This document shows, in pieces, positions 8,181 to 17,521 of a stretch of DNA of 64,000 bases. Every line of letters begins with the position of its first letter. The stretch's first letter is position 1. The position numbers and the translations under genes are program-made. Origin of the DNA: Polaribacter pacificus (GTDB taxonomy: Bacteria > Bacteroidota > Bacteroidia > Flavobacteriales > Flavobacteriaceae); NCBI RefSeq assembly GCF_038024035.1, contig NZ_CP150664.1, positions 992,001-1,056,000 of the forward strand, read 5' to 3'. The notes beneath the pieces are model-generated. The model ran no database searches. It was not told the DNA's origin and worked only from the letters and a program-made list of their open reading frames with translations.

Positions 8181-9612
8181 TTTCTTTAAAATTATATATT
8201 TCCATAGCACTTTCTATTCCTTTATTTTCCCACTCCGTTAAAATAGTATTCAAAGGATTTTTAAAGCCAATTAATTTATCAAAACGCTTATTCAAAGATA
8301 AATAGGTAGTGTTTTCAAACCCTTTTACCATTTTTAAATATTCTAACTTCCCTGAGAGAACATTTTTAAAATTAGGCTTTGCTTTTTTAACATGACCTTT
8401 ATCAATAAAATAATCCCTTAAGAAAATAGACTCAGCTTTGTTGTAGCCATACTTTTCCCAATAATATAACCACATTCTAATTTGCTTGATATAGCGTTTT
8501 CGAACATTTACTTTTTCATTAACAACCAAACCTGTTACCTCTTGTTTGTAACCTGTTTTTTGTAAACGCGTTTTACTTGCTTTGATTTCAAAGTTCTGAT
8601 CTTTGATAATCCTTGTTAGTTCTTTTAAAAACTCGCTATTTTCTTGATACACATTATGCATAGAACTAAAGGTAATATCGTCTGCATACCTTGTGTAATT
8701 TAAATTAAATCTTTTGGCAACACCAGATAACCTTCTATCTAATTTCTGACATATAATATTAGAAAATACTGGCGAAGTTGGTGCTCCTTGTGGTAACACA
8801 TTTCTTTTTACTTTCTGCCAATTGCCATTTTTTTCCCGCTCTACTAACATTTCTGTACATGAAATTGCAGCTATGATATTTGCGATTTTTCCTCTATTTA
8901 TTATCAGATTCTCTAATTCTTTTAAATTTGAATCTGTAGTTATATAATTTACAGCATCTTTAAAAATATCTATTCCTAAACTAGTTAGTCTTTTCTTGTA
9001 TGCTTTATAATTACCCTTTTTATCATTTACAATAGAGAATGTTCCTTTATCTAGTTTATAGAAGATTTGTTCATTAAGCTCTGTGGTAAATTTTCTAATA
9101 CCCGTTTGAAGTTTTAAGTAATCAAATTCTATAACCTCTGTAACCTCTATTAAATTAAAAGGTTTTAACCTTAAACAGGTCCAAACCCTAGCTTGCTCTA
9201 TACTCGGAAAAAAATCTTTTAAATCTATATTAAAAACATAATTTTGATTGGTATGTACTTTTGCATTATCTACAATAGATTTCCCTATTACAAAACCTGT
9301 TACAGCATTATGGGGTTCAAAAACACATTGTAAAATAAAAGCGATTGTCTTTTGTATTGCTTTTAAGCCATTTTCTGGAGCATAAATAGTTCTTGTACCT
9401 CCAGATTTCTTTTTTATTTGAAATTCTTTGTATGCTTTTTTAGAACGCTTTGGGTTGGCGTAATAGGTAATTTGCTTTAAAGCAAAAGGGATCGCTTCTT
9501 TGCCATAAATTAAAGGTTTGGTATAATTTAATAGGTCTAAAAAATCTTGACGAGATTGCATTAAGGCAAACTCATCTTGAATATAATTAATATGTTCTTT
9601 TTCTATTTTCAT
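8167..9612 (-). CDS. Retron reverse transcriptase
   Basis: 481 residues. Motifs in order: NAKVH at 116-120 (the NAxxH box specific to retron RTs), NIDLKDFF at 128-135 (palm motif A), LPQGAPTSP at 273-281 (motif B), YADD at 309-312 (catalytic Asp pair), and VTG at 359-361 (the retron VTG triplet, used in binding its own msr RNA). Between motifs A and B there are about 140 residues, far more than in short retron RTs, so there is an insertion of roughly 90 residues (about 150-260). It begins directly downstream of an RNA region with matching a1/a2 repeats. It synthesises msDNA from that RNA; the following two genes overlap it in a chain and form the rest of the unit. Confidence 0.92.
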   Translation of the reverse strand: MKIEKEHINYIQDEFALMQSRQDFLDLLNYTKPLIYGKEAIPFALKQITYYANPKRSKKAYKEFQIKKKSGGTRTIYAPENGLKAIQKTIAFILQCVFEPHNAVTGFVIGKSIVDNAKVHTNQNYVFNIDLKDFFPSIEQARVWTCLRLKPFNLIEVTEVIEFDYLKLQTGIRKFTTELNEQIFYKLDKGTFSIVNDKKGNYKAYKKRLTSLGIDIFKDAVNYITTDSNLKELENLIINRGKIANIIAAISCTEMLVEREKNGNWQKVKRNVLPQGAPTSPVFSNIICQKLDRRLSGVAKRFNLNYTRYADDITFSSMHNVYQENSEFLKELTRIIKDQNFEIKASKTRLQKTGYKQEVTGLVVNEKVNVRKRYIKQIRMWLYYWEKYGYNKAESIFLRDYFIDKGHVKKAKPNFKNVLSGKLEYLKMVKGFENTTYLSLNKRFDKLIGFKNPLNTILTEWENKGIESAMEIYNFKENEQV

Positions 9613-9622
9613 AACTTATATA

Positions 9623-9877
9623 TTCTTCTAAAACCCGCTGCTGTATTCTTTGTGTATGATAATCTTGATATAATAAAATAATTCAAAAATGTTATCTTTT
9701 AAAAAAAAGTCTCAAAAGAGATTATATTCAAAGTTAAAACTTCAGAAAAAACTCTAAAGAATAACCTTAAAAACATTCATTCCAAATAAATTTGGAACAC
9801 CAACCGATCATTGAAACAAATAAAAATCAGTTTCCAGTTAGCAAAAATCAATATTGTACAGCAGGTTTTTCAAAGAA
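9623..9877 (-). ncRNA. Retron msr-msd RNA template
   Basis: The 385-bp gap upstream of the RT gene has the expected flanking inverted repeats. a1 (9877-9857, minus strand) contains AAAACCTGCTGTA; a2 (9645-9623) contains TACAGCAGCGGGTTTT. They pair as TGCTGTA/TACAGCA, AAAACC/GGTTTT around a 2-nt bulge, and TTCTT/AAGAA at the outer end. Inside are a hairpin at 9780-9797 (TTCCAAAT/ATTTGGAA), a stem TTGATATAAT (9665-9674) with ATTATATTCAA (9721-9731), and a small hairpin TCTC-AAAA-GAGA at 9710-9721; the last two are a likely msd stem. The branching G and the exact msr/msd border cannot be fixed by eye. The a2 end lies 10 nt from the RT start codon. Confidence 0.75.
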
Positions 9878-9882
9878 CTATG

Positions 9883-9918
9883 CAAATATAATTTGCTTAT
9901 GTGCAATGTAATTGCATA
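9883..9918 (-). promoter_or_regulatory. Retron promoter with operator-like palindrome
   Basis: The -7 box TATATTTG is at 9890-9883, placing the transcript start within a few nt of a1. Positions 9900-9918 read TGTGCAATGTAATTGCATA, which contains the perfect palindrome TGCAAT-GTA-ATTGCA, 9 nt from the -7 box where RNA polymerase would bind. A second palindrome, GCAAAT-ATA-ATTTGC (9882-9896), overlaps the -7 box. There is no good TTG at -33, which suggests a weak or factor-dependent promoter. Confidence 0.6.
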
Positions 9919-9997
9919 TTTTATATAATTTAATAATAAAAAGCTATTCATCTAATATAAAATGAAAAATTCAAAATTCATCAGTTATATTAAGAAA

Positions 9998-11017
9998 TTA
10001 TAATTTAACGATTCTTAACGTATCGAAAATTGATTCAGTTTTATGAAATGAATTAATACTATTTTCACCGAAAAGTGTTTCTGACTCTCTCATAGTTTGC
10101 TCTTCATGCCAAAAAGGATGTTTTATCAATTTGTATTCAGTTCTTTTTCCAACCAATGGATCACCTTTTACTGTTTTTAAATAATTTATTTTATCTCCAA
10201 TAACCATTTCAGTATTAGTATCAACTTTTGAATAGGTTTCTACACATTTATTAATAATTTCAAACACATCAGTGATTTCTTTATGATCTGGATTCATATG
10301 TTTTAAACCAAAAGTATATTCCTTTTCTCTCATTAACCTTAATAAACCTAGACCTAATCTCCAATCTAACACATGATGATAACCAGAATTTTTATATGAG
10401 TTTAAACATTTTTGACAAGATGAATAGCATGAGTCTTTGTGATCAATAATTGATTTAATAAATTTATGGTCAAAATTTAATATTTGATTTAATATCTGGT
10501 CAAAATTCTCATATAAATAATTTACAAAACCTGAACCGTTAGGTGCAGCATCACTTAAAAATAAATAGGGATTACCATTTTCTGATTTCAGTTCGCTGAC
10601 TTCTATTTCTTGAGGTTCAACATCTAAAATGTCGGCAGTAACTCTTTGGAGTATAAAAGCTGCTGAATAAAATGCTGATTTTATTGCAGGAACATTACCA
10701 GTAGCAAAGTTTATATTTAATTCTGCTGGAATATTTGAGAGCTGAATTTTTATTATTTCTGTTGACTTTTGCGCTCTAATTGCGATATTCTAAACGCTTT
10801 CATGATCAAAATCGGATAAATACCTCGTTAAAATAAAATTAGGTTGAAATTCAATTCCTTCTGTATTAACGCCGTTTAATCTATTAATAGAAGTTCTTTC
10901 ATTATATAAAATAACTTCTTTGCCAAAGTTTCCTTCATTAAAAAAATGACGAACGAAAGCTTCATTCCATTTCACATAATTTTGTGAGTTACATGATACT
11001 TCTGGTTTTGAATTCAT
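9998..11017 (-). pseudogene. DUF1998-type protein relic interrupted by an in-frame amber codon
   Basis: One reading frame of 340 codons stays open from ATG 11017 to the stop at 9998 except for a single TAG at 10792-10790. Before it: EVILYNERTSINRLNGV and EGIEFQPNFI. After it: LFLSDAAPNGSGFVNYLYENF, then CYSSCQKCLNSYKNSGYHH and LDWRLGLGLLRLM. This four-Cys pattern with the LDWRLGL tail is typical of DUF1998 proteins (DrmB of DISARM and helicase-associated relatives). Those are usually much longer, so the N-terminal half is missing as well. No DISARM methylase or helicase partner is nearby. It is either a decayed gene or a recoded one; the conserved sequence on both sides suggests recent damage. 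Confidence 0.75.
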
Positions 11018-11056
11018 ATTTCTCTATCTTTTTTTAATAGCAATTTTTAATAAAAA

Positions 11057-11092
11057 CAAAACTACACTTAAACTATGCAATCAAACTACACG
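11057..11092 (-). promoter_or_regulatory. Promoter and weaker copy of the shared operator before the DUF1998 relic
   Basis: The -7 box TAGTTTTG is at 11064-11057. After exactly 9 nt, positions 11074-11092 read TATGCAATCAAACTACACG, which agrees with the retron element at 12 of 19 positions. The identical spacing is what makes me count it as a member; on sequence alone it is weak. Confidence 0.4.
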
Positions 11093-11095
11093 GTT

Positions 11096-14000
11096 TTACC
11101 CCACATCCGCATTCTGATTTATAATATCTATAATTCTTACCACTTTAATTAAATCAGCATCGTTCTCAAAAACACCACTAATTCCTTGGTCGTTTAAATC
11201 AGTAAAAGGAGGTTCATACAACATGGATTTATCAATCGTTCCATTTTTAGATAAATAAGAAATAATGGTTTTTACAAAGGTCATTTGATCTGCTCTAAGA
11301 TTACCCACTTGCAAAAATTCTGCAAAAGCTTCATTTAATGCAGGTTTTTCAAGACCTGTAATACTCCTAATGAAGCTACCCAGGGGTCTTTGACCATATT
11401 CTTTATAAAATTCTTCTTTTGTACCAGCAACACTTTCGGTAAATAATATTTTTTCTAAACTATCTAATTCTTGTTTTGTAATTGCAATATTATTGGAAAG
11501 CTTATGAATTGTTAAGTGGTTTTTATTTTTCCGTATGTAACTTTCAACACGATCTTTATAAGATTGCAGACTTACATAACTTTTCACCGGTTCTCTAACA
11601 ACAATATTGTCATAGTCAATAAAATCTTCAAAATGAGTATATACTGGTGCTTGCTTTTCTATTTCTAAATATTTGATTAGCTCTCTTAATGCTAAACGGA
11701 CGTCCTCTAACTTTTTAATATTTATTTTTTCCCAATAATGATCTGTTTGCAATTTTTTAAGAAATGGTATCTGTGTTGCCACTTCTGGTATGGCATCCTT
11801 TTTTTCTAAAGCCATTGCAGTGCGGTAAATACGATCTCTGTACTTAACAGGGTTTCCACTCCCTGTTAACAATACAATTTGATACACTAAGACCAACATA
11901 TCAAACCTTCTTGCTAGTTCATCATCTCCTTTAATGGGAGTTTGCAAATGAGAAAGATGTGTGTTTATTTCCAAAACATCACTCTTAGAAAGGTTGTTCC
12001 ATTTACTTTTGTTACTAAACTCTTTTACATATCGCAATTCTTTTCGAACCATGAATCTTTTTTTATCAAGATTTTGTACAATTTTATGCAACTCTGTAAG
12101 ATATAAATCTCTTACTTCAACTTCTTCTTCATTTTTGCTCGGTAAGTTGACTATGAGTTGTGTGATTTGTAATTTTGCTTCAAAAATTTGTTGCATTAGT
12201 GGCTTAGAGTTATTACTTGAAGCTCCGTCAGGAAATTCATCAAAAAACTCAAAATTTTGACAATAATCAAAAATCAAAAATTCTTTTTTATCTTCATCTG
12301 GACCAAATAAATTTGGACACAAACGTGTACCTCTACCAATCATTTGCCAAAATTTTGAAGAGCTCTTTACCATTTTAAAAAACACCAAATTTACCACTCT
12401 AGGAGCATCAACCCCTGTATCCATCATGTCAACAGAAACCGCTATTTGTGGATCTTGCTCTACAAAATGATCTGTAAATTTTTCTAAAAGACTCTGTGCT
12501 TTGGTTTCGTAGTTGTCTATCACCCTAAGGAATTTACCTCCATATTCAGGGTAATTCAAATTGAAACGCTCCTCAATAAAAACAGCGTGTTTGTGATTTT
12601 TCGCAAAAATGATGGTTTTACCTAATTTGTCTCCTCCATCAACTTTAATCCCATCATTCATTAAATGCTCCAACACTTTATCTACGGTATCGGTATTGAA
12701 CAACCATTTATTTAAAGCAGCACTCCCTATTTCATCTGGATTCTCTTCATTGGTTGGATCGCCAAATTTTTCTTCATATTCTTGCTTTTCCGATGCCGAC
12801 AAATCCTTGTATTTTATGCCTTCTCTTTGAAACTTCAAGGGTACACTTATCGATTTTGGTGGTACTAAATATCCTTGTTTAACGGCGTCATTTAATTCAT
12901 ATGCAAAAGTTGGATTATCATCCTCTATGCCAAACAAACCATAGGTATTGTGATCAATTTCCTTTTTAGGAGTGGCTGTTAATCCAATTAACATGGCATC
13001 GAAATACTCAAAAATGGCTTTGTATTTTTGATATACCGAACGGTGGGCTTCATCAATAATAATAAGATCGAAATGACCCACACCATAAAAACGATTGTCA
13101 TTTGTTTTTACCTTATCTATTTTATTAATAATGGTAGGATAGGTTGAAAATACCAACCGTGTATTGCCATCTTCTTTTTCTTTGGTTAAATCTATGCCCG
13201 ACAAATGCTCTAAATGTTCCTTAAAGGCATTTTTAGCTTGTGTTACTAAGGAATTTCTATCTGCTAAAAACAAGACTCTCTTTGCCCAATTGCATTTGGT
13301 AAGCATGTCTACAATTGCAGCAGCGGTTCTGGTTTTACCGCTCCCCGTTGCCATGACTAAGAGACTTTCTCTTTTTGCCCCTCTAAGTTTTCCTTTTTTA
13401 TCAGTAATTGTTAAATTTTCGGCAACCCTATTAATAGCTTCTATCTGATAATCTCTTCCGGCAATTTCTGTATTTACTTTAAATTTTCGAAGATCTTTTC
13501 TGGTGCTTCTTCTATCAATGAGGAGTTGTAACTCATCTTGGGAATAAAAACCTGAGATTTCTCTGTCTGTATAAATTGCATCATCCCAGATAAAGGTTTC
13601 AAAACCGTTGGTATAAAAAATAACCGGCCGCTGCCCGTGCATTTGCGCTAGACAATCTGCATATAATTCTGCCTGATGTCTACCCTCTCTGGCATCTGCC
13701 ATGGTTTTTTTAGCTTCCACCGCTGCCAAGGGTTTACCGTCTTTACCCCAAAGCACATAATCTACATAACCAATACCTGAAGGGTTGGTGCTTTTTGGCA
13801 TACCTGTAACTTCGTATTCTAAATCTCTTCCTTCAGATAAATGCTCCCAGCCAGCATCTTTCAATAATACATCTATGTACAGTTTTCTAGTAACAGATTC
13901 TGGTATTAAAATAGGAATCGTTTTATTAGGATCTTTTACTTTTTCTCTCGCTACTCTTCTTTGAGTAGTTGCCTTTTGTTGCGTTTCTAATTGTTTCTTC

Positions 14001-14542
14001 AACAGGGCAATTTCTGCTGCCTGTGCTTCTAATTTTAAACGCTCTTCATTCTCTTTTTCTCTTCTTTCATCTAATTGTCTCTCTAGTTCTTGAAGTGCTT
14101 TTAGGCTTTCTTTTTGTTCATTTCCATCTGGAATTAATTCCATGTTAAAGCATGGAATCATCACCTCTTCTTCACTGTAATAAATACTTAAGAAACTTAA
14201 AAAGCGGAATAGGTTTTTAATACTGGCAATGGATTGATCATGAGAAATGGATTTCCCATGGGCAGCTGCATTCCCGTTTAAGCGGATTAAATTTACCTCT
14301 CTAAACATAGAGGGTTTAATAATTTCTCTAAAACATTGTTCGTGTATCAAACTCGCGAGCTTGGTATCATAAGGCCATTCTAATTCCTCATCGTTTTGAT
14401 ACAACCACTGAACAGTTTTTTCCAAGGCAGATCTGGCAATCATGGCAGCGGCTTTTGGAGAAGTGAGCGTAAGCTTTTCTGCTTCTTGGGCTTCTTTGTA
14501 TATGGCAGGCCACTCTTTATGTAGAAAATGGAAGTTACTCAT
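11096..14542 (-). CDS. hsdR: Type I restriction enzyme, R subunit (HsdR)
   Basis: 1148 residues. The N-terminal ~150 residues are a DUF4145/HEPN-like domain (RLNGNAAAHG). A coiled coil rich in E, K and R follows (about 150-200), then the HSDR_N nuclease core (YVDYVLWGKDG ... AAVEAKKT, a D...ExK arrangement). The SF2 motor comes next: ATGSGKTRTA, DEAHRS and GLTATP, with QMIGRGTR near residue 740, and then the EcoEI-type C-terminal region. It translocates DNA and cuts it when HsdS/HsdM report unmodified sites. The start overlaps the stop of the DUF262 gene by one base. It is the last gene of the 11-kb type I operon. Confidence 0.95.
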   Translation of the reverse strand: MSNFHFLHKEWPAIYKEAQEAEKLTLTSPKAAAMIARSALEKTVQWLYQNDEELEWPYDTKLASLIHEQCFREIIKPSMFREVNLIRLNGNAAAHGKSISHDQSIASIKNLFRFLSFLSIYYSEEEVMIPCFNMELIPDGNEQKESLKALQELERQLDERREKENEERLKLEAQAAEIALLKKQLETQQKATTQRRVAREKVKDPNKTIPILIPESVTRKLYIDVLLKDAGWEHLSEGRDLEYEVTGMPKSTNPSGIGYVDYVLWGKDGKPLAAVEAKKTMADAREGRHQAELYADCLAQMHGQRPVIFYTNGFETFIWDDAIYTDREISGFYSQDELQLLIDRRSTRKDLRKFKVNTEIAGRDYQIEAINRVAENLTITDKKGKLRGAKRESLLVMATGSGKTRTAAAIVDMLTKCNWAKRVLFLADRNSLVTQAKNAFKEHLEHLSGIDLTKEKEDGNTRLVFSTYPTIINKIDKVKTNDNRFYGVGHFDLIIIDEAHRSVYQKYKAIFEYFDAMLIGLTATPKKEIDHNTYGLFGIEDDNPTFAYELNDAVKQGYLVPPKSISVPLKFQREGIKYKDLSASEKQEYEEKFGDPTNEENPDEIGSAALNKWLFNTDTVDKVLEHLMNDGIKVDGGDKLGKTIIFAKNHKHAVFIEERFNLNYPEYGGKFLRVIDNYETKAQSLLEKFTDHFVEQDPQIAVSVDMMDTGVDAPRVVNLVFFKMVKSSSKFWQMIGRGTRLCPNLFGPDEDKKEFLIFDYCQNFEFFDEFPDGASSNNSKPLMQQIFEAKLQITQLIVNLPSKNEEEVEVRDLYLTELHKIVQNLDKKRFMVRKELRYVKEFSNKSKWNNLSKSDVLEINTHLSHLQTPIKGDDELARRFDMLVLVYQIVLLTGSGNPVKYRDRIYRTAMALEKKDAIPEVATQIPFLKKLQTDHYWEKINIKKLEDVRLALRELIKYLEIEKQAPVYTHFEDFIDYDNIVVREPVKSYVSLQSYKDRVESYIRKNKNHLTIHKLSNNIAITKQELDSLEKILFTESVAGTKEEFYKEYGQRPLGSFIRSITGLEKPALNEAFAEFLQVGNLRADQMTFVKTIISYLSKNGTIDKSMLYEPPFTDLNDQGISGVFENDADLIKVVRIIDIINQNADVG

Positions 14543-16338
14543 TATAGGCTAAAATAATAAAGTTTCATTTTTTCTGCCATCAATTTTCTCCTTTCCAAAA
14601 GAAATTCATCATAATTTTCAATATTCATTGTAAATACAGATTCTGGTATGCAATTACTTTTCAAGTTTCTATGCAACTCAGAAACACTATCAATGGCGCC
14701 ATATTTTAATTCTTGCCCATTGCACTGCTCTAACATTTCACAAAAATAGACCTCTGGAGCCTTATCACCAATCTGGATATTTACCTCTTGCTGCATGTAT
14801 ACGTAATTGGCTATTTGATTGTACTTTCCTCTTGGCAATCCATTTTTCTTTAAATAGTTTCTTGGAAAGATATGATGTATGTCTCCTCTATAGGTAATTA
14901 AATCACCTATTGTAATTTCTTTGGATAAAAAGCCCTTGTCATTTGCTTTTACTTGACTGGCTAAATATGCATGGAAATAAGGGCTACTAGAAACAGAGGA
15001 ATTTAAACTCTGAACCAGCGAAGCGTTCCAAAAAGCCTCTGACAATTCAGCTTCTTCTTTTTCTTGAAGATATTCTGCAAATGGCCTTGAATCCATTTGT
15101 CTTACGTCAAAATCAAACATAGATTCAGGTGATCCAGAATACCTTCCTGTTAACACTGAAAAAACAAACCATCTACGCACATAACTTTCTATGTTTGCTT
15201 GATTTTCTCCTTTTGCTCTTAATCTTAAATAAACGATGTAAGCAAAGTTGATTGCATTCTGAGAGCGAATCATCTTATTATGGATAAAACCTGCAGACTT
15301 TATAATCATTAAAAAACGCTTAAAATTGGTTTCATTAATGAATTGATGAATTCCATCAGATAATTTTTGAAAGGATGATTCTGCAATTTCTGCTTCAAAA
15401 GTTCTGGTTTCAAAATTTCTTCCAGAGAGTAAACTTACTAAATCAGAAAGTTTACCTCTATTAAATTGCGTTGAAAAGGCAACACGCAAAACATCTGTAT
15501 ATTTTGGATCATACAAATCTTCATTTTCATTTTTTAACCAAGTCATTTTATGAAAGAAATCTGTTTTCGCAAAATCCTTGTCATTGTCTGCGATAAACTG
15601 GAAGAATTCTGGAGCGACTGCTAAATGACTAAAATAATCAATTGCCTTTCTTAACTCCTGACCTCCATATTCTTCATTCGCAGCAATTTTACTCATCACA
15701 AAATCTGCTTGGCTTAGTACGACTCCTTGTGAATTAATTCTAATAAAAATCTCTGTAACGGTTTCTATATCTAGATCTGCTGCTAGATCAATTAAGCCTA
15801 CTTGCTTTTTTGTTAAGTCAAATAATTTAGAAATCGATTTAACGGCATGCTCTTGGTCAATTTCAGGATTTGTGGCTAAATAGGTATTGATATAACTGAA
15901 TGAATTTGACTTTCCATCCAATATTTCAGAAATATCTGGAATCCACGTTTTATCCTTTACAATAACAGGTGTTTGAACGTCAAATTTCTCAGCAATAGGA
16001 TTGAAGGCTATTTTAATACGAACCCTCTTATAATCTTTATTGACAACATATTGGCCTAAAATTGCAGCGGTTAAAGCAGTAACTCTTTGTTGGCCATCTA
16101 TTAATACTTTTTTACCAGTAGCTGTAGTTCCATCCTTTAATCGAACGTTTGGGTTTAACCATGTTATAATATAACCTATTGGATAGCCTTGGTACAAACT
16201 ATCCATAAGATCTCTCACTTTTGATGCATCCCAAACAAAAGGCCTTTGAATCTCTGGTATTGCAATTTCACCACTTTTTACCCATGCTAATAGGGTTTCT
16301 ATAAGATGTTGGTTAACACTGTATTTTTGTATATCCAT
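14542..16338 (-). CDS. DUF262 protein with C-terminal HNH nuclease motif
   Basis: 598 residues. The N-terminus has IPEIQRPFVWD and a DGQQR motif in KVLIDGQQRVTALTAA, the signature of the ParB-like DUF262 domain that uses or binds NTPs. Near residue 485 it has GDIHHIFPRNYLKKNG followed by NQIANYVYM, an HNH/DUF1524-type nuclease site. This DUF262 plus HNH layout is shared with GmrSD-type modification-dependent nucleases, so it may attack modified phage DNA. It lies inside the type I operon, one base overlapping hsdR, a common passenger position for a complementary restriction activity. Its substrate is unknown. Confidence 0.85.
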   Translation of the reverse strand: MDIQKYSVNQHLIETLLAWVKSGEIAIPEIQRPFVWDASKVRDLMDSLYQGYPIGYIITWLNPNVRLKDGTTATGKKVLIDGQQRVTALTAAILGQYVVNKDYKRVRIKIAFNPIAEKFDVQTPVIVKDKTWIPDISEILDGKSNSFSYINTYLATNPEIDQEHAVKSISKLFDLTKKQVGLIDLAADLDIETVTEIFIRINSQGVVLSQADFVMSKIAANEEYGGQELRKAIDYFSHLAVAPEFFQFIADNDKDFAKTDFFHKMTWLKNENEDLYDPKYTDVLRVAFSTQFNRGKLSDLVSLLSGRNFETRTFEAEIAESSFQKLSDGIHQFINETNFKRFLMIIKSAGFIHNKMIRSQNAINFAYIVYLRLRAKGENQANIESYVRRWFVFSVLTGRYSGSPESMFDFDVRQMDSRPFAEYLQEKEEAELSEAFWNASLVQSLNSSVSSSPYFHAYLASQVKANDKGFLSKEITIGDLITYRGDIHHIFPRNYLKKNGLPRGKYNQIANYVYMQQEVNIQIGDKAPEVYFCEMLEQCNGQELKYGAIDSVSELHRNLKSNCIPESVFTMNIENYDEFLLERRKLMAEKMKLYYFSL

Positions 16339-16375
16339 AATTTATGCTTTTGACAACCCTTTTAAACACGTTTTT

Positions 16376-16798
16376 TTATAAGCTTTCTTCAGTCGTTAAA
16401 TAGTGCAACAATACTTGTATAATTACAATAAAATAATAAGCTTTTTGCTCCATACCCATTTCTGTATCTTCAAAGGTATCTCTATCCCAGGGAGACATAT
16501 ATCCTTTACCTGTACTTCCTGTCCATTGAAAAGGAGTATTTGTTTTTTCAAATTTAATAAAACCATTTTTAAAAAAAGTTGGGTGTTCTTTTCTAAAAGA
16601 TTCACTTAAAAAAGGATACAAAGAACCCGAAGAAACACTAATAGAAATTCCTTTATGTTTGGAATCTTGAAACGCTATAGTATTTTCAGTAATTGTTGCA
16701 CTCGGAAACAAGAACTTTAATAACTTAAAGGTATGCCTATACAAATGTTGTTCATTTTTATAGATTACAAGTTTTGGTAATACGGTGTTTCTTTTCAT
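16376..16798 (-). CDS. Hypothetical protein in the type I operon
   Basis: 140 residues, not recognised. It is a compact alpha/beta sequence with a central acidic WDRDTFEDTEMGMEQKAYYF and a hydrophobic C-terminal helix (FIVIIQVLLHYL). It has no signal peptide and no motif I can name. It lies between the OGG-fold gene and the DUF262 gene, with 37-72 bp gaps and no visible promoter of its own. Base composition matches the neighbours. A partner or regulator of the DUF262 nuclease is possible but unsupported. Confidence 0.6.
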   Translation of the reverse strand: MKRNTVLPKLVIYKNEQHLYRHTFKLLKFLFPSATITENTIAFQDSKHKGISISVSSGSLYPFLSESFRKEHPTFFKNGFIKFEKTNTPFQWTGSTGKGYMSPWDRDTFEDTEMGMEQKAYYFIVIIQVLLHYLTTEESL

Positions 16799-16870
16799 AA
16801 TAATTTAACCTAAAACTACTTCATTTTAAATAATAGATATAATGAGCTGCTTAAAAAATAATACTCAATA

Positions 16871-17521
16871 CTAAAACTTCCCGTCAAACAAAAACATTTC
16901 AACATTCTCAGCTGCTACATCTAGTTCTTTAGCCCAACGATGAATTAACTTATTGTAGTTGTCAAAATCTTTATACTTATTAGATGGAGTAATGTCTAAA
17001 AGACCTGAAATGTCGCCATCTACATCTAATAATTTTACCAATGACCTAGCTACTCTAATATCAAAAATGAGGGCATGGTCTTTATATCCTCTCGCTCTAG
17101 TACCAAAATAAAGAAGTTTTGATACATAGCTAATGTTTAAACCCTTAATTTTCATCAATAGCTTGTAAGCTTTTTCAATGTCCTTATCTCTTATTGCACC
17201 AAAGGCATCTTCTATAAGGTTTTTATTTTCATGGGAGCTTAAGTATTTATTTGTTCTGTAAGTTCCATACCCTGTATCGGCAAAACCCCAAATCATTGTC
17301 AAGATAAAAGGATACAAATACTCTTTTTCTCCTTGATAGTATTTTATAAATGCATCAATAACATCTTTTCTATTTATTACCTTGTTTTCATAAACAGCTA
17401 CTAACTTTTTGGATTCAGTATTTAATTTACTCCATCTCTTACTGTCATATAAAAAACACGAATCTTGCAAAGGATTTAATGTTTCAATTTGCTTTTTGTA
17501 TTTAAAAATTACAGAACTCAT
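16871..17521 (-). CDS. OGG-fold (8-oxoguanine DNA glycosylase-like) protein
   Basis: 216 residues. The central MIWGFADTGYGTYRTNKYL and the following LLMKIKGLNISYVSKLLYFGTRA ... ALIFDIRVARSL resemble the helix-hairpin-helix region and downstream Asp of OGG-fold DNA glycosylases. The catalytic Lys/Asp pair cannot be assigned with certainty. Stand-alone OGG-fold proteins are often found beside restriction systems, where they could act on modified or damaged bases. Its ATG follows immediately after a copy of the 3' end of hsdS (17522-17600), so it probably arrived by recombination at an hsdS tail. Confidence 0.6.
   Translation of the reverse strand: MSSVIFKYKKQIETLNPLQDSCFLYDSKRWSKLNTESKKLVAVYENKVINRKDVIDAFIKYYQGEKEYLYPFILTMIWGFADTGYGTYRTNKYLSSHENKNLIEDAFGAIRDKDIEKAYKLLMKIKGLNISYVSKLLYFGTRARGYKDHALIFDIRVARSLVKLLDVDGDISGLLDITPSNKYKDFDNYNKLIHRWAKELDVAAENVEMFLFDGKF

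Noticed and set aside
9998..10372. Separate 124-residue gene
   Set aside because: Its frame continues upstream without a stop to the amber codon at 10790, so it is part of the DUF1998 relic; the apparent start is an internal GTG.
9998..11017. DISARM system
   Set aside because: Only a DUF1998 C-terminal part is present; no DrmA helicase, DrmC or methylase is associated with it.
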